Source: Spirochaetota bacterium
Lineage (GTDB): Bacteria; Spirochaetota; Leptospiria; Turneriellales; Turneriellaceae
Assembly: GCA_963205035.1 (NCBI GenBank)
Contig: CAUJII010000067.1
Coordinates: 1-10,235, forward strand
DNA: 10,235 bases
Direction of reading: 5' to 3'
Part shown: piece after piece, positions 1-6,058 of the stretch
Numbering within the stretch: the stretch's first letter is position 1
Layout of the letters: every line of letters begins with the position of its first letter
Position numbers and translations under genes: made by a program
Notes under the pieces: generated by a model
What the model was told of the DNA's origin: nothing
Databases searched by the model: none
The model's input: the letters and a program-made list of their open reading frames with translations, nothing else

Positions 1-1
1 T

Positions 2-511
2 CGTCTCGGAACATACCGCGCGCGTGTCGGCTACCATCTCTTAGAAGGTGGATTTATGAAACCGGGCGTTACGCTGGCAGGTTTCGTCTCTTATACAAGC
101 GGCGGCATGAGCCTCGAACAGACGGGGCAAAATATCTCCTCTGGAAACGTCGCAATAGCGAGCGCAACTTCCAAATTCTCGACAAACTGGCAATATATAG
201 GCGTGGGCCCAGAGATACGCGCATGGTTTGACATGATGTTCTTTCACCCTTTCATCGGCTATTCATTGGGTCTTCAAGTCGGCCAATTCACAACAGGTTT
301 CGACATCAACGGCACTGTCACCGTGAACGGAACACCTTATGGCACAGGCTCTTTGACAATCTCCGAGCGTGAAGCGACGAAACTCTATTCGCACCGCATT
401 CTGATGGGGTTTGAAATCTCGCTCTTCTTTTTTGAATTAGGCAGTGAGTTGCAAGTCGACTTGACAACGGGTCTTGTAGGAATGTCTCTAGGAACGGCTT
501 TTCGGTTTTAG
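2..511 (+). CDS. Outer-membrane beta-barrel protein, C-terminal part (5' end outside window)
   Basis: The frame is open from the left edge, so this is the last 169 residues of a longer protein; the ATG at 56 lies inside the frame and is probably not the start, because the residues before it (RARVGYHLLEGGF) already look like a barrel strand. The sequence alternates hydrophobic and polar residues in short strands (for example SKFSTNWQYIGVGPEIRAWF and SHRILMGFEISLFFFELGS) separated by Gly/Thr/Ser/Asn-rich turns. It ends in Phe (GTAFRF), the C-terminal aromatic signal recognised by the BAM assembly machinery. No ligand or pore function can be read from it. The 3' end overlaps the convergent methyltransferase gene by 24 bp. 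The barrel assignment rests on strand pattern and terminal Phe, not on a recognised family. Confidence 0.7.
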   Translation, partial: RLGTYRARVGYHLLEGGFMKPGVTLAGFVSYTSGGMSLEQTGQNISSGNVAIASATSKFSTNWQYIGVGPEIRAWFDMMFFHPFIGYSLGLQVGQFTTGFDINGTVTVNGTPYGTGSLTISEREATKLYSHRILMGFEISLFFFELGSELQVDLTTGLVGMSLGTAFRF

Positions 512-1120
512 TGGCTGCTCTTTGCGTGCCCTTACAATATAATAAGGCAGCTTACCCTGCTCTTCGTGCGTAATCGTTAATCCACTTCTTTGAACAAGCT
601 CGCGAAAATCTTCGGGAAGAATGCGCGTCGCAGGCGGCACAAAAATATCAATCGGGTCTAAAGACTTTTCCGGATGCCATTCGACAAATAAGAACTGTGT
701 GCCGACGGCGACTTGCTCTGCAAGCTGCGGCAATTCAATCTCTGGGTACTCCAAAGCAGAAACGCTAAAAGAGCACACAACATAATCTATCGATGGGAGC
801 CATCCCGGTAACGCAATTTGTGAGTAGTTGGGAATATGGAAAGCCGTGACGTTTTTTAACTCGCGCTCCGCAATGCGTTTCCAAAGAATGTCGAGAACTT
901 CCTCGTTGGCATCGCAGCCATAGATGTGCTTCGGCGCGTGCGAGAGGTTAGCGAAGAGAAGCGAAACATAGCCGTACCCACAACCAAAATCTAACACATT
1001 CGCTTCATTCGGAGCATCGCGCAAATAAGGCGCACTATAAACGTGCTCGGGAACGAGTTTTTCTCTCTGGTCTGAAATCAGATATTCGTGATACTGGGTT
1101 AGCTCCTCGGCGCGGCGCAG
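488..1120 (-). CDS. SAM-dependent methyltransferase, class I, with irregular start
   Basis: The protein has a Rossmann-type methyltransferase core. Motif I is VLDFGCGYGYVSLLFA, followed by the acidic end of the second strand (IYGCDANEEVL), a motif-IV-like strand (IDYVVCSFSVSALEYP) and a strand FLFVEWHP. The substrate is not recognisable. The frame is clearly coding upstream of the first permissible start, the TTG at 1024: it reads YHEYLISDQREKLVPEHVY there and stays open to a TAG at 1145-1147. No ATG, GTG or TTG lies between that TAG and 1024. The start given here is a CTG at 1118-1120, five bases after an AGAGG ribosome-binding sequence; this is a guess. An in-frame ATG at 1163-1165 overlaps the gatC stop but is cut off by the TAG six codons later. 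The gene is therefore either read from a non-standard start or damaged at its 5' end. It follows gatC in the same direction and its 3' end overlaps the barrel gene. Confidence 0.65.
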   Translation of the reverse strand: MRRAEELTQYHEYLISDQREKLVPEHVYSAPYLRDAPNEANVLDFGCGYGYVSLLFANLSHAPKHIYGCDANEEVLDILWKRIAERELKNVTAFHIPNYSQIALPGWLPSIDYVVCSFSVSALEYPEIELPQLAEQVAVGTQFLFVEWHPEKSLDPIDIFVPPATRILPEDFRELVQRSGLTITHEEQGKLPYYIVRARKEQPLKPKSRS

Positions 1121-1157
1121 GGTTTCCTCTTTTTTGTGCGGGTGCTATGGAGTCAGA

Positions 1158-1475
1158 CTAAGCATCGGTTTCTATAACTTGCGGAACAACAAAAAATCCC
1201 GCTTCAAATTTTGGCGCAAACGCACGTATCGCCTCTTGCGGAATAGACGCAACACTCGTGTCGCTGCGGTCTGCGTTCACAATACCCAAAGGATGGTCGA
1301 GTGCGAGAGCTCCCTCTGTATTGGCTTCGCTAATTTGCGCCACGAAACCCAAAATTCCATTGAAGTCATTAGCCATTGTCTCAAGCTCTGCGCCATCTAA
1401 ACGGAGCTTGCTGAGCGACGCAATTTTTCGCACATCGTCTATTGTGAGTTTTTGTTTCGTGTCGGCAGTAACCAT
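1158..1475 (-). CDS. gatC: Asp-tRNA(Asn)/Glu-tRNA(Gln) amidotransferase subunit C
   Basis: A 105-residue protein with the GatC pattern: N-terminal helix LTIDDVRKIASLSKLRLDGAELETMANDFNGIL, a middle part with DHPLG followed by RSD, and the typical tail ...IRAFAPKFEAGFFVVPQVIE. Family members are usually about 95-100 residues. GatC stabilises the GatA-GatB complex, which amidates mischarged Asp-tRNA(Asn) and/or Glu-tRNA(Gln) in the cytoplasm. gatA and gatB are not in the window, so the genes are dispersed. The ATG at 1475 is preceded by GAGGG at suitable spacing, and a TATATAAAA stretch about 20 bp further upstream on the minus strand may be the -10 region. The methyltransferase frame follows directly. 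A tRNA-Asn gene, a natural substrate of the pathway, lies about 270 bp away on the other strand. Confidence 0.9.
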   Translation of the reverse strand: MVTADTKQKLTIDDVRKIASLSKLRLDGAELETMANDFNGILGFVAQISEANTEGALALDHPLGIVNADRSDTSVASIPQEAIRAFAPKFEAGFFVVPQVIETDA

Positions 1476-1634
1476 GATTGACCCTCGGGGGTTTTATATA
1501 CCTTGTAAAGGAGAAACAGGGGGCGAGTTGAGCCTGTGCGGGAACTCATTGATACGATTTTTTCCGAGCCTGTGCACTCTGAAAAGAATTGACGCACTGT
1601 TTGAAACGCCGGTTTGTCTTGCCAAGCGAAACAG

Positions 1635-1726
1635 ACTATCTATTCCCGGATAGCTCCGAAGACGGAGACCTGCGGATTTGAGGACAAATCCTCCGGTCGC
1701 ATTCGGTAGAGCAGATGGCTGCAGGG
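1635..1726 (+). pseudogene. Broken partial copy of the tRNA-Asn 5' half
   Basis: Bases 1635-1656 match 1735-1756 with one mismatch, at an offset of exactly 100 bp, and include the first 13 bases of the tRNA (TCCCGGATAGCTC, 1644-1656). Bases 1703-1721 again match the tRNA D-arm and anticodon 5' arm (TCGGTAGAGCAGATGGCTG against 1759-1777, one mismatch). Between these blocks lies an insert of about 46 bp where the intact gene has only AG. The insert contains the inverted repeats CTCC-GAAGAC-GGAG and GGATTTG-AGGA-CAAATCC. The anticodon loop, variable loop, T-arm and 3' acceptor strand are missing. It is most simply a duplicated and decayed tRNA-Asn fragment. Confidence 0.65.
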
Positions 1727-1743
1727 AAATATAAACTATCCAT

Positions 1744-1816
<73 letters not shown>

Positions 1817-1840
1817 CACTTTACTAACCCTTCCTCGCAT

Positions 1841-1862
1841 TGCCCAGCCTTCGGCATTTTTC
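1841..1862 (+). terminator. Possible intrinsic terminator of the tRNA-Asn transcript
   Basis: A short stem TGCC (1841-1844)/GGCA (1853-1856) with an 8-base loop is followed directly by five T residues, 25 bases after the tRNA end. The position and T-run fit an intrinsic terminator, but the stem is only four base pairs. Confidence 0.4.
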
Positions 1863-1869
1863 TTGCAAC

Positions 1870-1920
1870 GCCTGCTGGGACTTCAGGCTTTAGTCTCGCG
1901 AACGACACGGATGTCGCGAG
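1870..1920. other. Two consecutive hairpins between convergent tRNA-Asn and secreted-protein gene
   Basis: Stem 1 is GCCTG/CAGGC (1870-1874 with 1884-1888, 9-base loop). Stem 2 is CTCGCGA/TCGCGAG (1895-1901 with 1914-1920, 12-base loop) and starts three bases beyond the stop codon of the minus-strand gene. Neither has a clear T-run, so they may act as a 3' end stabiliser or a weak bidirectional terminator. Confidence 0.4.
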
Positions 1921-1923
1921 TAA

Positions 1924-2634
1924 CTATCTATTTTGCTTTCTTGAAAACTTCCCCAATTTTTTATTCCATGTGAATTCCACCTCTGTGGGGTACTTCATGG
2001 CATTCATAATGTCGGCTCGTTCGTCATAACTCATTTTGGAGTTATTTTCTAATAACTCCATAATATTATAGCGATTGCTTGTCGCATCGCAATAGGCTGA
2101 AATTGTCGTGCCTTTTCGAGGTAGCCGATAGCCGGGTAGAACCGGATCATACCCCAGCTTTGCAATTACCGGGTTCGCGTAGAATAATTCTTTGGTCTCC
2201 AGGGAGGCAAGTTCACGGCAAGAAAATCTTGGGAGCATAAAGTCGATGGGCCTCAGTTGGTTGTCTTTCAGTTGATAAAATTTCAGTTCGCCCTTAAAGC
2301 TGTCACGATCGTCGGTCAAATTATGCGCCAGAATGGCACCACCTGTTGAAGGGTAATAGACCGCAAAATCGTGACTGACTCCGCCGGCACCGGTGCCGCC
2401 GTTGCTAAAACTAGCGAAACCATTCGGTATATCCACGAGCACTTCTCCCCCAAAATCGGGGTCGTCGAGCCATGCCTGCTGCCACTTACCGTTGACTTTC
2501 TTGAGAGAACCGGGCTTTAGCTTGTTTATCAGCTCGACGATATCGGGTTTTTGTCCCTTCGCGTGCACCGCAGACAGAGAAGCCCAAGATATCAGGCAAA
2601 TTATGGTTAACGATAGTAGAAAGTAGTTTTTCAT
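1924..2634 (-). CDS. Secreted protein of unknown function (236 aa)
   Basis: I do not recognise a family. The protein begins with a Sec signal peptide: MKN, hydrophobic core YFLLSLTIICLISWASLSA, then a likely cleavage after AVHA. The exported part is about 211 residues, with a Gly-rich stretch (NGGTGAGG) near the middle, two cysteines (in PRFSC and AYCDA) that could form a disulfide, and an Asn/Lys-rich C-terminus. There is no lipobox. The ATG at 2634 is preceded by AGAGGA at good spacing. It lies 25 bp downstream of the SH3-like secreted protein gene in the same direction, so the two are probably co-transcribed and may act together outside the cytoplasm. The region is visibly AT-richer than the flanking genes. 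Confidence 0.8.
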   Translation of the reverse strand: MKNYFLLSLTIICLISWASLSAVHAKGQKPDIVELINKLKPGSLKKVNGKWQQAWLDDPDFGGEVLVDIPNGFASFSNGGTGAGGVSHDFAVYYPSTGGAILAHNLTDDRDSFKGELKFYQLKDNQLRPIDFMLPRFSCRELASLETKELFYANPVIAKLGYDPVLPGYRLPRKGTTISAYCDATSNRYNIMELLENNSKMSYDERADIMNAMKYPTEVEFTWNKKLGKFSRKQNR

Positions 2635-2659
2635 GGGATCCTCTTTGTGACAGTTCGAA

Positions 2660-3433
2660 TTATTTTAAGAATTCACCGTAGGCCCAGCCACGAATACTCA
2701 GAGGCACACCGCCAAATTGGCTAACGCCATTGGTCTCTACGTAATACCAGTAGTTGTTTAGTTTGCCAACCTGCTTTTTTTGCTTGGTACGGGCTAGTAC
2801 TTTAATTTTTTCCCCCTTATGCAAATTTTTTCTCCCTACAGCCTCGCCGGATTTACCTTCTACGAACCAAGTAACGGGTTCGGCCGAAGTATCCGGCATG
2901 CTGCGCAGCACGACTGTTGCTGTTGCCCGCTTTTTGCTGGGCGCATAGATCACGGGTATATCAGAAACGGATCGCTCGACACCGGGCTTAGCTTTGACAC
3001 GCGTGTTCGTGAAACTTACGGAAAAAGTACCACCACCTGCATCAGCACAAGCCAGCTTTTCTTCAAATTCGATCACCTCCACATCCGGCACGAGATAGCA
3101 TAAAATCTCCGTCGGCACCGGCCAATTGCCCCCAACACTCGATTCCTTGATGTTGCTTAATCTTAGGACACCTTTCTCAATTTTGTAACTACCCGCATAA
3201 TGTGCATCCTTCTCCGCAATGGCATCCACCCATTTGAACTTTCCTGCTTTGAAAGTGATCTTATGGTCGTGACCAGGATTTTCCGGTTCTGCATTCCAAG
3301 AACCTTGTAGCAATTTTTTCTCATCTAATGGCACTGCCCGTTCAGAATCAATCGCCGAGGGCTGCATCGTCATGAACAGTATGGATATGATAAATATCGC
3401 GTGTTGCCCAATGGGCGAATTCTTAATACGCAT
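2660..3433 (-). CDS. Secreted protein with C-terminal SH3-like domain (257 aa)
   Basis: The N-terminus (MRIKNSPIGQHAIFIISILF) is a likely signal peptide running to about residue 28. Residues about 40-95 (LLQGSWN, then ITFKAGKFKW, then GSYKIEKGVLRLS) resemble the beta-rich start of lipocalin-like proteins, although this is only a pattern similarity. Residues about 175-257 look like a bacterial SH3 (SH3b) domain: VVLRSMPD, LHKGEKIKVLART, NYWYYVETNG and the end GWAYGEFLK. Such domains usually bind peptides or cell-wall components in the periplasm. Two cysteines (112 and 129) may pair. I chose the ATG at 3433 because GGTGA precedes it and it puts the signal peptide at the N-terminus; the frame also has an upstream start at 3472, which would add 13 residues. 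It is the first gene of a two-gene unit. Confidence 0.75.
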   Translation of the reverse strand: MRIKNSPIGQHAIFIISILFMTMQPSAIDSERAVPLDEKKLLQGSWNAEPENPGHDHKITFKAGKFKWVDAIAEKDAHYAGSYKIEKGVLRLSNIKESSVGGNWPVPTEILCYLVPDVEVIEFEEKLACADAGGGTFSVSFTNTRVKAKPGVERSVSDIPVIYAPSKKRATATVVLRSMPDTSAEPVTWFVEGKSGEAVGRKNLHKGEKIKVLARTKQKKQVGKLNNYWYYVETNGVSQFGGVPLSIRGWAYGEFLK

Positions 3434-3457
3434 GGTTTCACCAAGGCGGCAGTTCTT

Positions 3458-3500
3458 ATTATCCGTCAACAAACTTTCGACAACAATTTACCCTGGGTAA
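3458..3500 (-). promoter_or_regulatory. Candidate promoter and inverted repeat for the secreted-protein operon
   Basis: On the minus strand, GATAAT (3458-3463) matches the -10 consensus in five of six positions. The weak -35 TTGTTG (3481-3486) lies 17 bp upstream. Transcription would begin near 3451, 18 bases before the ATG at 3433. Immediately upstream of the -35 is the inverted repeat TTACCC-T-GGGTAA (3488-3500), a possible regulator site. Confidence 0.4.
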
Positions 3501-3542
3501 TCAACGACAATTACTTTTCCCTTCGGACGACGCAGAGTCGCC

Positions 3543-3576
3543 CCCGTAGAGACGCAGCATGCTGCGTCTCTACGGG
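3543..3576. repeat. Perfect 34-bp palindrome at the 3' end of vapC
   Basis: The two 17-base arms are exactly complementary without a spacer; the left arm is CCCGTAGAGACGCAGCA and the centre is GCATGC. From memory, palindromes of the form GTAGAGACG...CGTCTCTAC occur as dispersed repeats in cyanobacteria and other bacteria, so this may be a copy of a mobile or REP-like repeat. It also supplies the vapC stop codon (3570-3572) and could terminate transcription or stabilise the mRNA end. Confidence 0.8.
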
Positions 3577-3974
3577 CCGACCATTTGCAGTTCAAACTGA
3601 ACATGTTTTTGATAATGCTGGAAGTCTTTATCGGTGGTGAGAATTGAAGCTGAATTATTTATCGCTATTGCAAGGATCAAAAAATCTATATGACTACCTT
3701 GAACGCCCGACTTCTGGCATTTGTTGAAAATCTTGGCTGCCAGAACATGGTCTGTATCTGTGGCTAATATTAGAGGAAAGTGTGCCAACTGCTCTATCAA
3801 GTTATCAAATTGAGTTTGATTTCGAACCCCCGACAGAAGTTCTTGTTTAACGACACCAGGCAACACGACGCGACCTTCTTCAATGAGTCGCACAAACAGG
3901 TTCTGAACCTCACGGTTAGGTTTATCTCTTCGCAAGACCAATGACCAGATGGGTGTATCTGGTATAATATTCAT
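3570..3974 (-). CDS. vapC: VapC-type PIN-domain ribonuclease toxin
   Basis: A 134-residue PIN-domain protein. The acidic metal-binding residues are visible in order: D6 (NIIPDTPIW), E45 (VVKQELLSG), D97 (GSHIDFLILAIA) and D115, with D117 nearby (ILTTDKDF). In VapC toxins these bind Mg2+ or Mn2+ for RNA cleavage, usually of tRNA or rRNA; the target cannot be told here. The ATG (3972-3974) overlaps the vapB stop as ATGA, the usual coupled arrangement. The last two codons (Gly-Pro) and the TAG lie at or in the 34-bp palindrome, so the C-terminus may have been changed by insertion of that repeat, though the length is normal for the family. The gene is clearly AT-rich compared with its right-hand neighbours, in keeping with horizontal transfer. 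Confidence 0.9.
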   Translation of the reverse strand: MNIIPDTPIWSLVLRRDKPNREVQNLFVRLIEEGRVVLPGVVKQELLSGVRNQTQFDNLIEQLAHFPLILATDTDHVLAAKIFNKCQKSGVQGSHIDFLILAIAINNSASILTTDKDFQHYQKHVQFELQMVGP

Positions 3975-4171
3975 ATGCGATTACGGGCTTTCTTGTAATC
4001 ATATTTGGCATCAAAATCGATGCTACCAAAGAGATTTAATATATCTTTCTGGCGTCGTTTTTGAATAAATTCCCGTAGAGCCATATTTACAGTATCCTTT
4101 TTCGATCTGAAATGACCTATTCTAAGTGCTTCATTCAACAGTTTATTGTCGATTGCCAAATTTGTCGCCAT
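3971..4171 (-). CDS. vapB: VapB-type antitoxin
   Basis: A 66-residue protein with an N-terminal ribbon-helix-helix-type pattern (MATNLAIDNKLLNEALRIG, then RSKKDTVNMALREFIQKRR) that would dimerise and bind DNA. It is followed by a short acidic-aromatic tail (LFGSIDFDAKYDYKKARNR), which in this family wraps over the toxin active site. It neutralises the adjacent PIN toxin and, with it, represses the operon. The ATG at 4171 gives the standard N-terminus MATNLAID of this group. No strong ribosome-binding sequence precedes it (only AGGCA). Confidence 0.9.
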   Translation of the reverse strand: MATNLAIDNKLLNEALRIGHFRSKKDTVNMALREFIQKRRQKDILNLFGSIDFDAKYDYKKARNRI

Positions 4172-4187
4172 TCTTGCCTATTTTCAC

Positions 4188-4216
4188 ACAAGAGTCCACA
4201 CAATACATTGTGTCAA
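4188..4216 (-). promoter_or_regulatory. vapBC promoter with palindromic operator
   Basis: On the minus strand, a perfect -35 TTGACA (4211-4216) is followed after 17 bp by a weak -10 TCTTGT (4188-4193). Between and overlapping them lies the inverted repeat ACACAAT-AC-ATTGTGT (4198-4213, 7-bp arms). A ribbon-helix-helix dimer bound there would block RNA polymerase, as expected for an autoregulated toxin-antitoxin operon. Confidence 0.65.
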
Positions 4217-4296
4217 ACATTTTCCTTTCCGGCACGGGCGCGCCTCAATAGCTTTTATAGCTTGACCCATTGCGTCTATCACCTTTTCTATGCGTT
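4214..4296. other. Divergent intergenic region between vapBC and the ThDP operon
   Basis: It holds a TTGACC (4262-4267) followed 18 bp later by TTCTAT (4286-4291), the only promoter-like pair I see for the rightward operon, and weak. If used, transcription would begin almost at the ATG at 4297. No Shine-Dalgarno sequence is visible before that ATG. Confidence 0.3.
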
Positions 4297-6057
4297 ATGA
4301 GCCAAGAGATATGGAGCGGAGGCGCAGTCGTTGCGCGCATGCTCAAGCAAGAAGGGGTTGAAAAAGTTTTCGGAATTATCGACGGGACGTATTTCGGGTT
4401 TTATGCCTCTGTCGCGAAAGAAAAGATGGAGCTTATCACCCCACGCCATGAAACAAGTGCCGCGCACATGGCGGGTGCTTATGCGCGCCTCACGGGAAAA
4501 CTCGGTGTCTGCATGGCGTCAAACGGCCCCGGTGTCGCAAATATTTTGCCGGGTCTCGTCGTCGAGCAGGCAGAAGGCAACAGGGTCCTTGTCATCACAA
4601 GCGCACGCCGCACGGGAATAATGTACCCCGACAGAGGGGGGACTTACCAGTGCTTCGATCAAGTCGGCGTGATTGGTAAAATTGCAAAGCATAGCGTCGC
4701 CGTGCCTTCATTCGAGCGCATTGGAGAAATCCTACGGATGGCACTGAGGCATTGCTTCACCGGAAGACCGGGTGTTGTGCACATCGACATTCCCGAAAAC
4801 ATTATGAACGGTAAGGTGAAGGCGTCTGTCGATTTTATAGAGCCCTACCGTTACCGCTTGACGGCGCCGGTTTTGCCTTCTTTAGAAGATGTCAAAAAAA
4901 CGGCGTCACTCCTCGTTGCGGCAAAACTTCCAATGATACATGCGGGTAGCGGTGTCTACCATGCGCAGGCATACGCAGAACTCGAAGAGCTGGCAACCCT
5001 CTTGCACGCGCCGGTCACAACGAGTTGGGCTGCGCGTGGCGCGCTGCGCGACACTTCAGAGCTTTCGATTCCAATGGTGGATGTACAACTTAACCACCGC
5101 GTACGCAACGCAGCCGACGTTGTCTTGACACTCGGCTCGCGCATCGGCGAAACCGACTGGTGGGGAAAGGCCCCGTACTGGCGGCTTGCGTCAGAGCAAA
5201 AGATGATCCAAGTCGATACCGATGCGATGACATTGGGGTCGAATAAACCCGCAGACATTGCAATTTTAAGCGACATTAAAGAATTTCTCAAAATTCTCGT
5301 TCAAGAGCTCAAGCAAAAGCAAACGGAAATCAATGTGCAGGCCCGAAAATCATCGCTCGAACGTTTCGCTAAGTACCGAGAAAAATACCGCGCAAAGCTC
5401 GACGCAGCGCTAAACAAAGAAAGCGAATTTGTTCACCCTGCGCGCGCTGTTGCGGCAGTGCGCGACGCGGTGGCTGACGACGCGATTCTTGTTGCAGACG
5501 GCGGCAACACAGCGGTGTGGGCCAACTTCTACTGGCCTGCGCGCAAAGCTGGCACAATTTTATCGACGTTCAAATTTGGAATGTTAGGTGCGGGCGTCGC
5601 GCAGGCGTTGGGTGCGGCGGCGGCACAACCGGGCAAAAAAGTCTGCTGCCTTATCGGCGATGGCGCAATGGGATTTCATCCGCAAGAGATTGAAACGGCA
5701 GTGCGGCATAAACTCCCCGTGCTCTACGTTGTCTTCTGCGACAGACAGTGGGGCATGGTCAAAATGAACCAGTCTTTCACGCTGCGCCCCTGGAAGATGC
5801 TTCTCTACAAAAAACTCGACCCCGGCGAGAATATCTCCTCCGATTTAGGAGAAATCCGCTTCGACCTTGTAGCGCAAGCGATGGGAGCCCACGGTGAACG
5901 CGTTCAAAAAAACGAAGAGCTGAAAGGAGCGATAGACCGTGCTCTGCAAAGCGAGCTGCCGGCCGTCATCCATGTCGATGTCGATCCGGTAGCGCATCTT
6001 TGGGCTCCGGGACTCATCCACTTCAAAAACATGCACTTAGAACCCAAGGGAAAATAA
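4297..6057 (+). CDS. Thiamine-diphosphate-dependent enzyme, acetolactate-synthase-like
   Basis: A 586-residue protein with the three-domain layout of the acetolactate synthase/pyruvate oxidase/decarboxylase superfamily. The N-terminal pyrimidine-binding domain carries the catalytic Glu52 in PRHETSAAHMAGAYAR and the loop SNGPGVAN. The central domain covers about 190-340. The C-terminal pyrophosphate-binding domain has GDGAMGF at 454-460. Where most relatives have N-N or N-D before the xxxG, this protein has C481-D482 (VVFCDRQWGM), so the metal-binding position would be Asp and its usual Asn neighbour is Cys. Residues 340-372 form a Lys/Arg/Glu-rich helical insert. It could join or cleave 2-oxo acids, but the substrate cannot be read, and there is no small regulatory subunit as in true IlvBN. 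I chose ATG 4297 (MSQEIWSGG) over the upstream TTG at 4270 because homologues begin just before this point. First gene of a four-gene operon. Confidence 0.88.
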   Translation: MSQEIWSGGAVVARMLKQEGVEKVFGIIDGTYFGFYASVAKEKMELITPRHETSAAHMAGAYARLTGKLGVCMASNGPGVANILPGLVVEQAEGNRVLVITSARRTGIMYPDRGGTYQCFDQVGVIGKIAKHSVAVPSFERIGEILRMALRHCFTGRPGVVHIDIPENIMNGKVKASVDFIEPYRYRLTAPVLPSLEDVKKTASLLVAAKLPMIHAGSGVYHAQAYAELEELATLLHAPVTTSWAARGALRDTSELSIPMVDVQLNHRVRNAADVVLTLGSRIGETDWWGKAPYWRLASEQKMIQVDTDAMTLGSNKPADIAILSDIKEFLKILVQELKQKQTEINVQARKSSLERFAKYREKYRAKLDAALNKESEFVHPARAVAAVRDAVADDAILVADGGNTAVWANFYWPARKAGTILSTFKFGMLGAGVAQALGAAAAQPGKKVCCLIGDGAMGFHPQEIETAVRHKLPVLYVVFCDRQWGMVKMNQSFTLRPWKMLLYKKLDPGENISSDLGEIRFDLVAQAMGAHGERVQKNEELKGAIDRALQSELPAVIHVDVDPVAHLWAPGLIHFKNMHLEPKGK

Positions 6058-6058
6058 A

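Noticed and set aside
1530..1575. Direct repeat GAGCCTGTGC (1530-1539 and 1566-1575) upstream of gatC and the tRNA
   Set aside because: Only two 10-base copies at an arbitrary spacing, with no related structure; chance is as likely as function.
1589..1618. TTGACG at 1589-1594 as a tRNA promoter -35
   Set aside because: No acceptable -10 lies 16-18 bp downstream (TTTGTC only).
1258..1653. 131-codon open frame on the plus strand over gatC
   Set aside because: Antisense to gatC for most of its length, with no family resemblance.
2734..2742. GTCTCTACG, matching the arm of the 34-bp palindrome
   Set aside because: It lies inside the SH3-protein coding frame (YYVETNG) and lacks the second arm.
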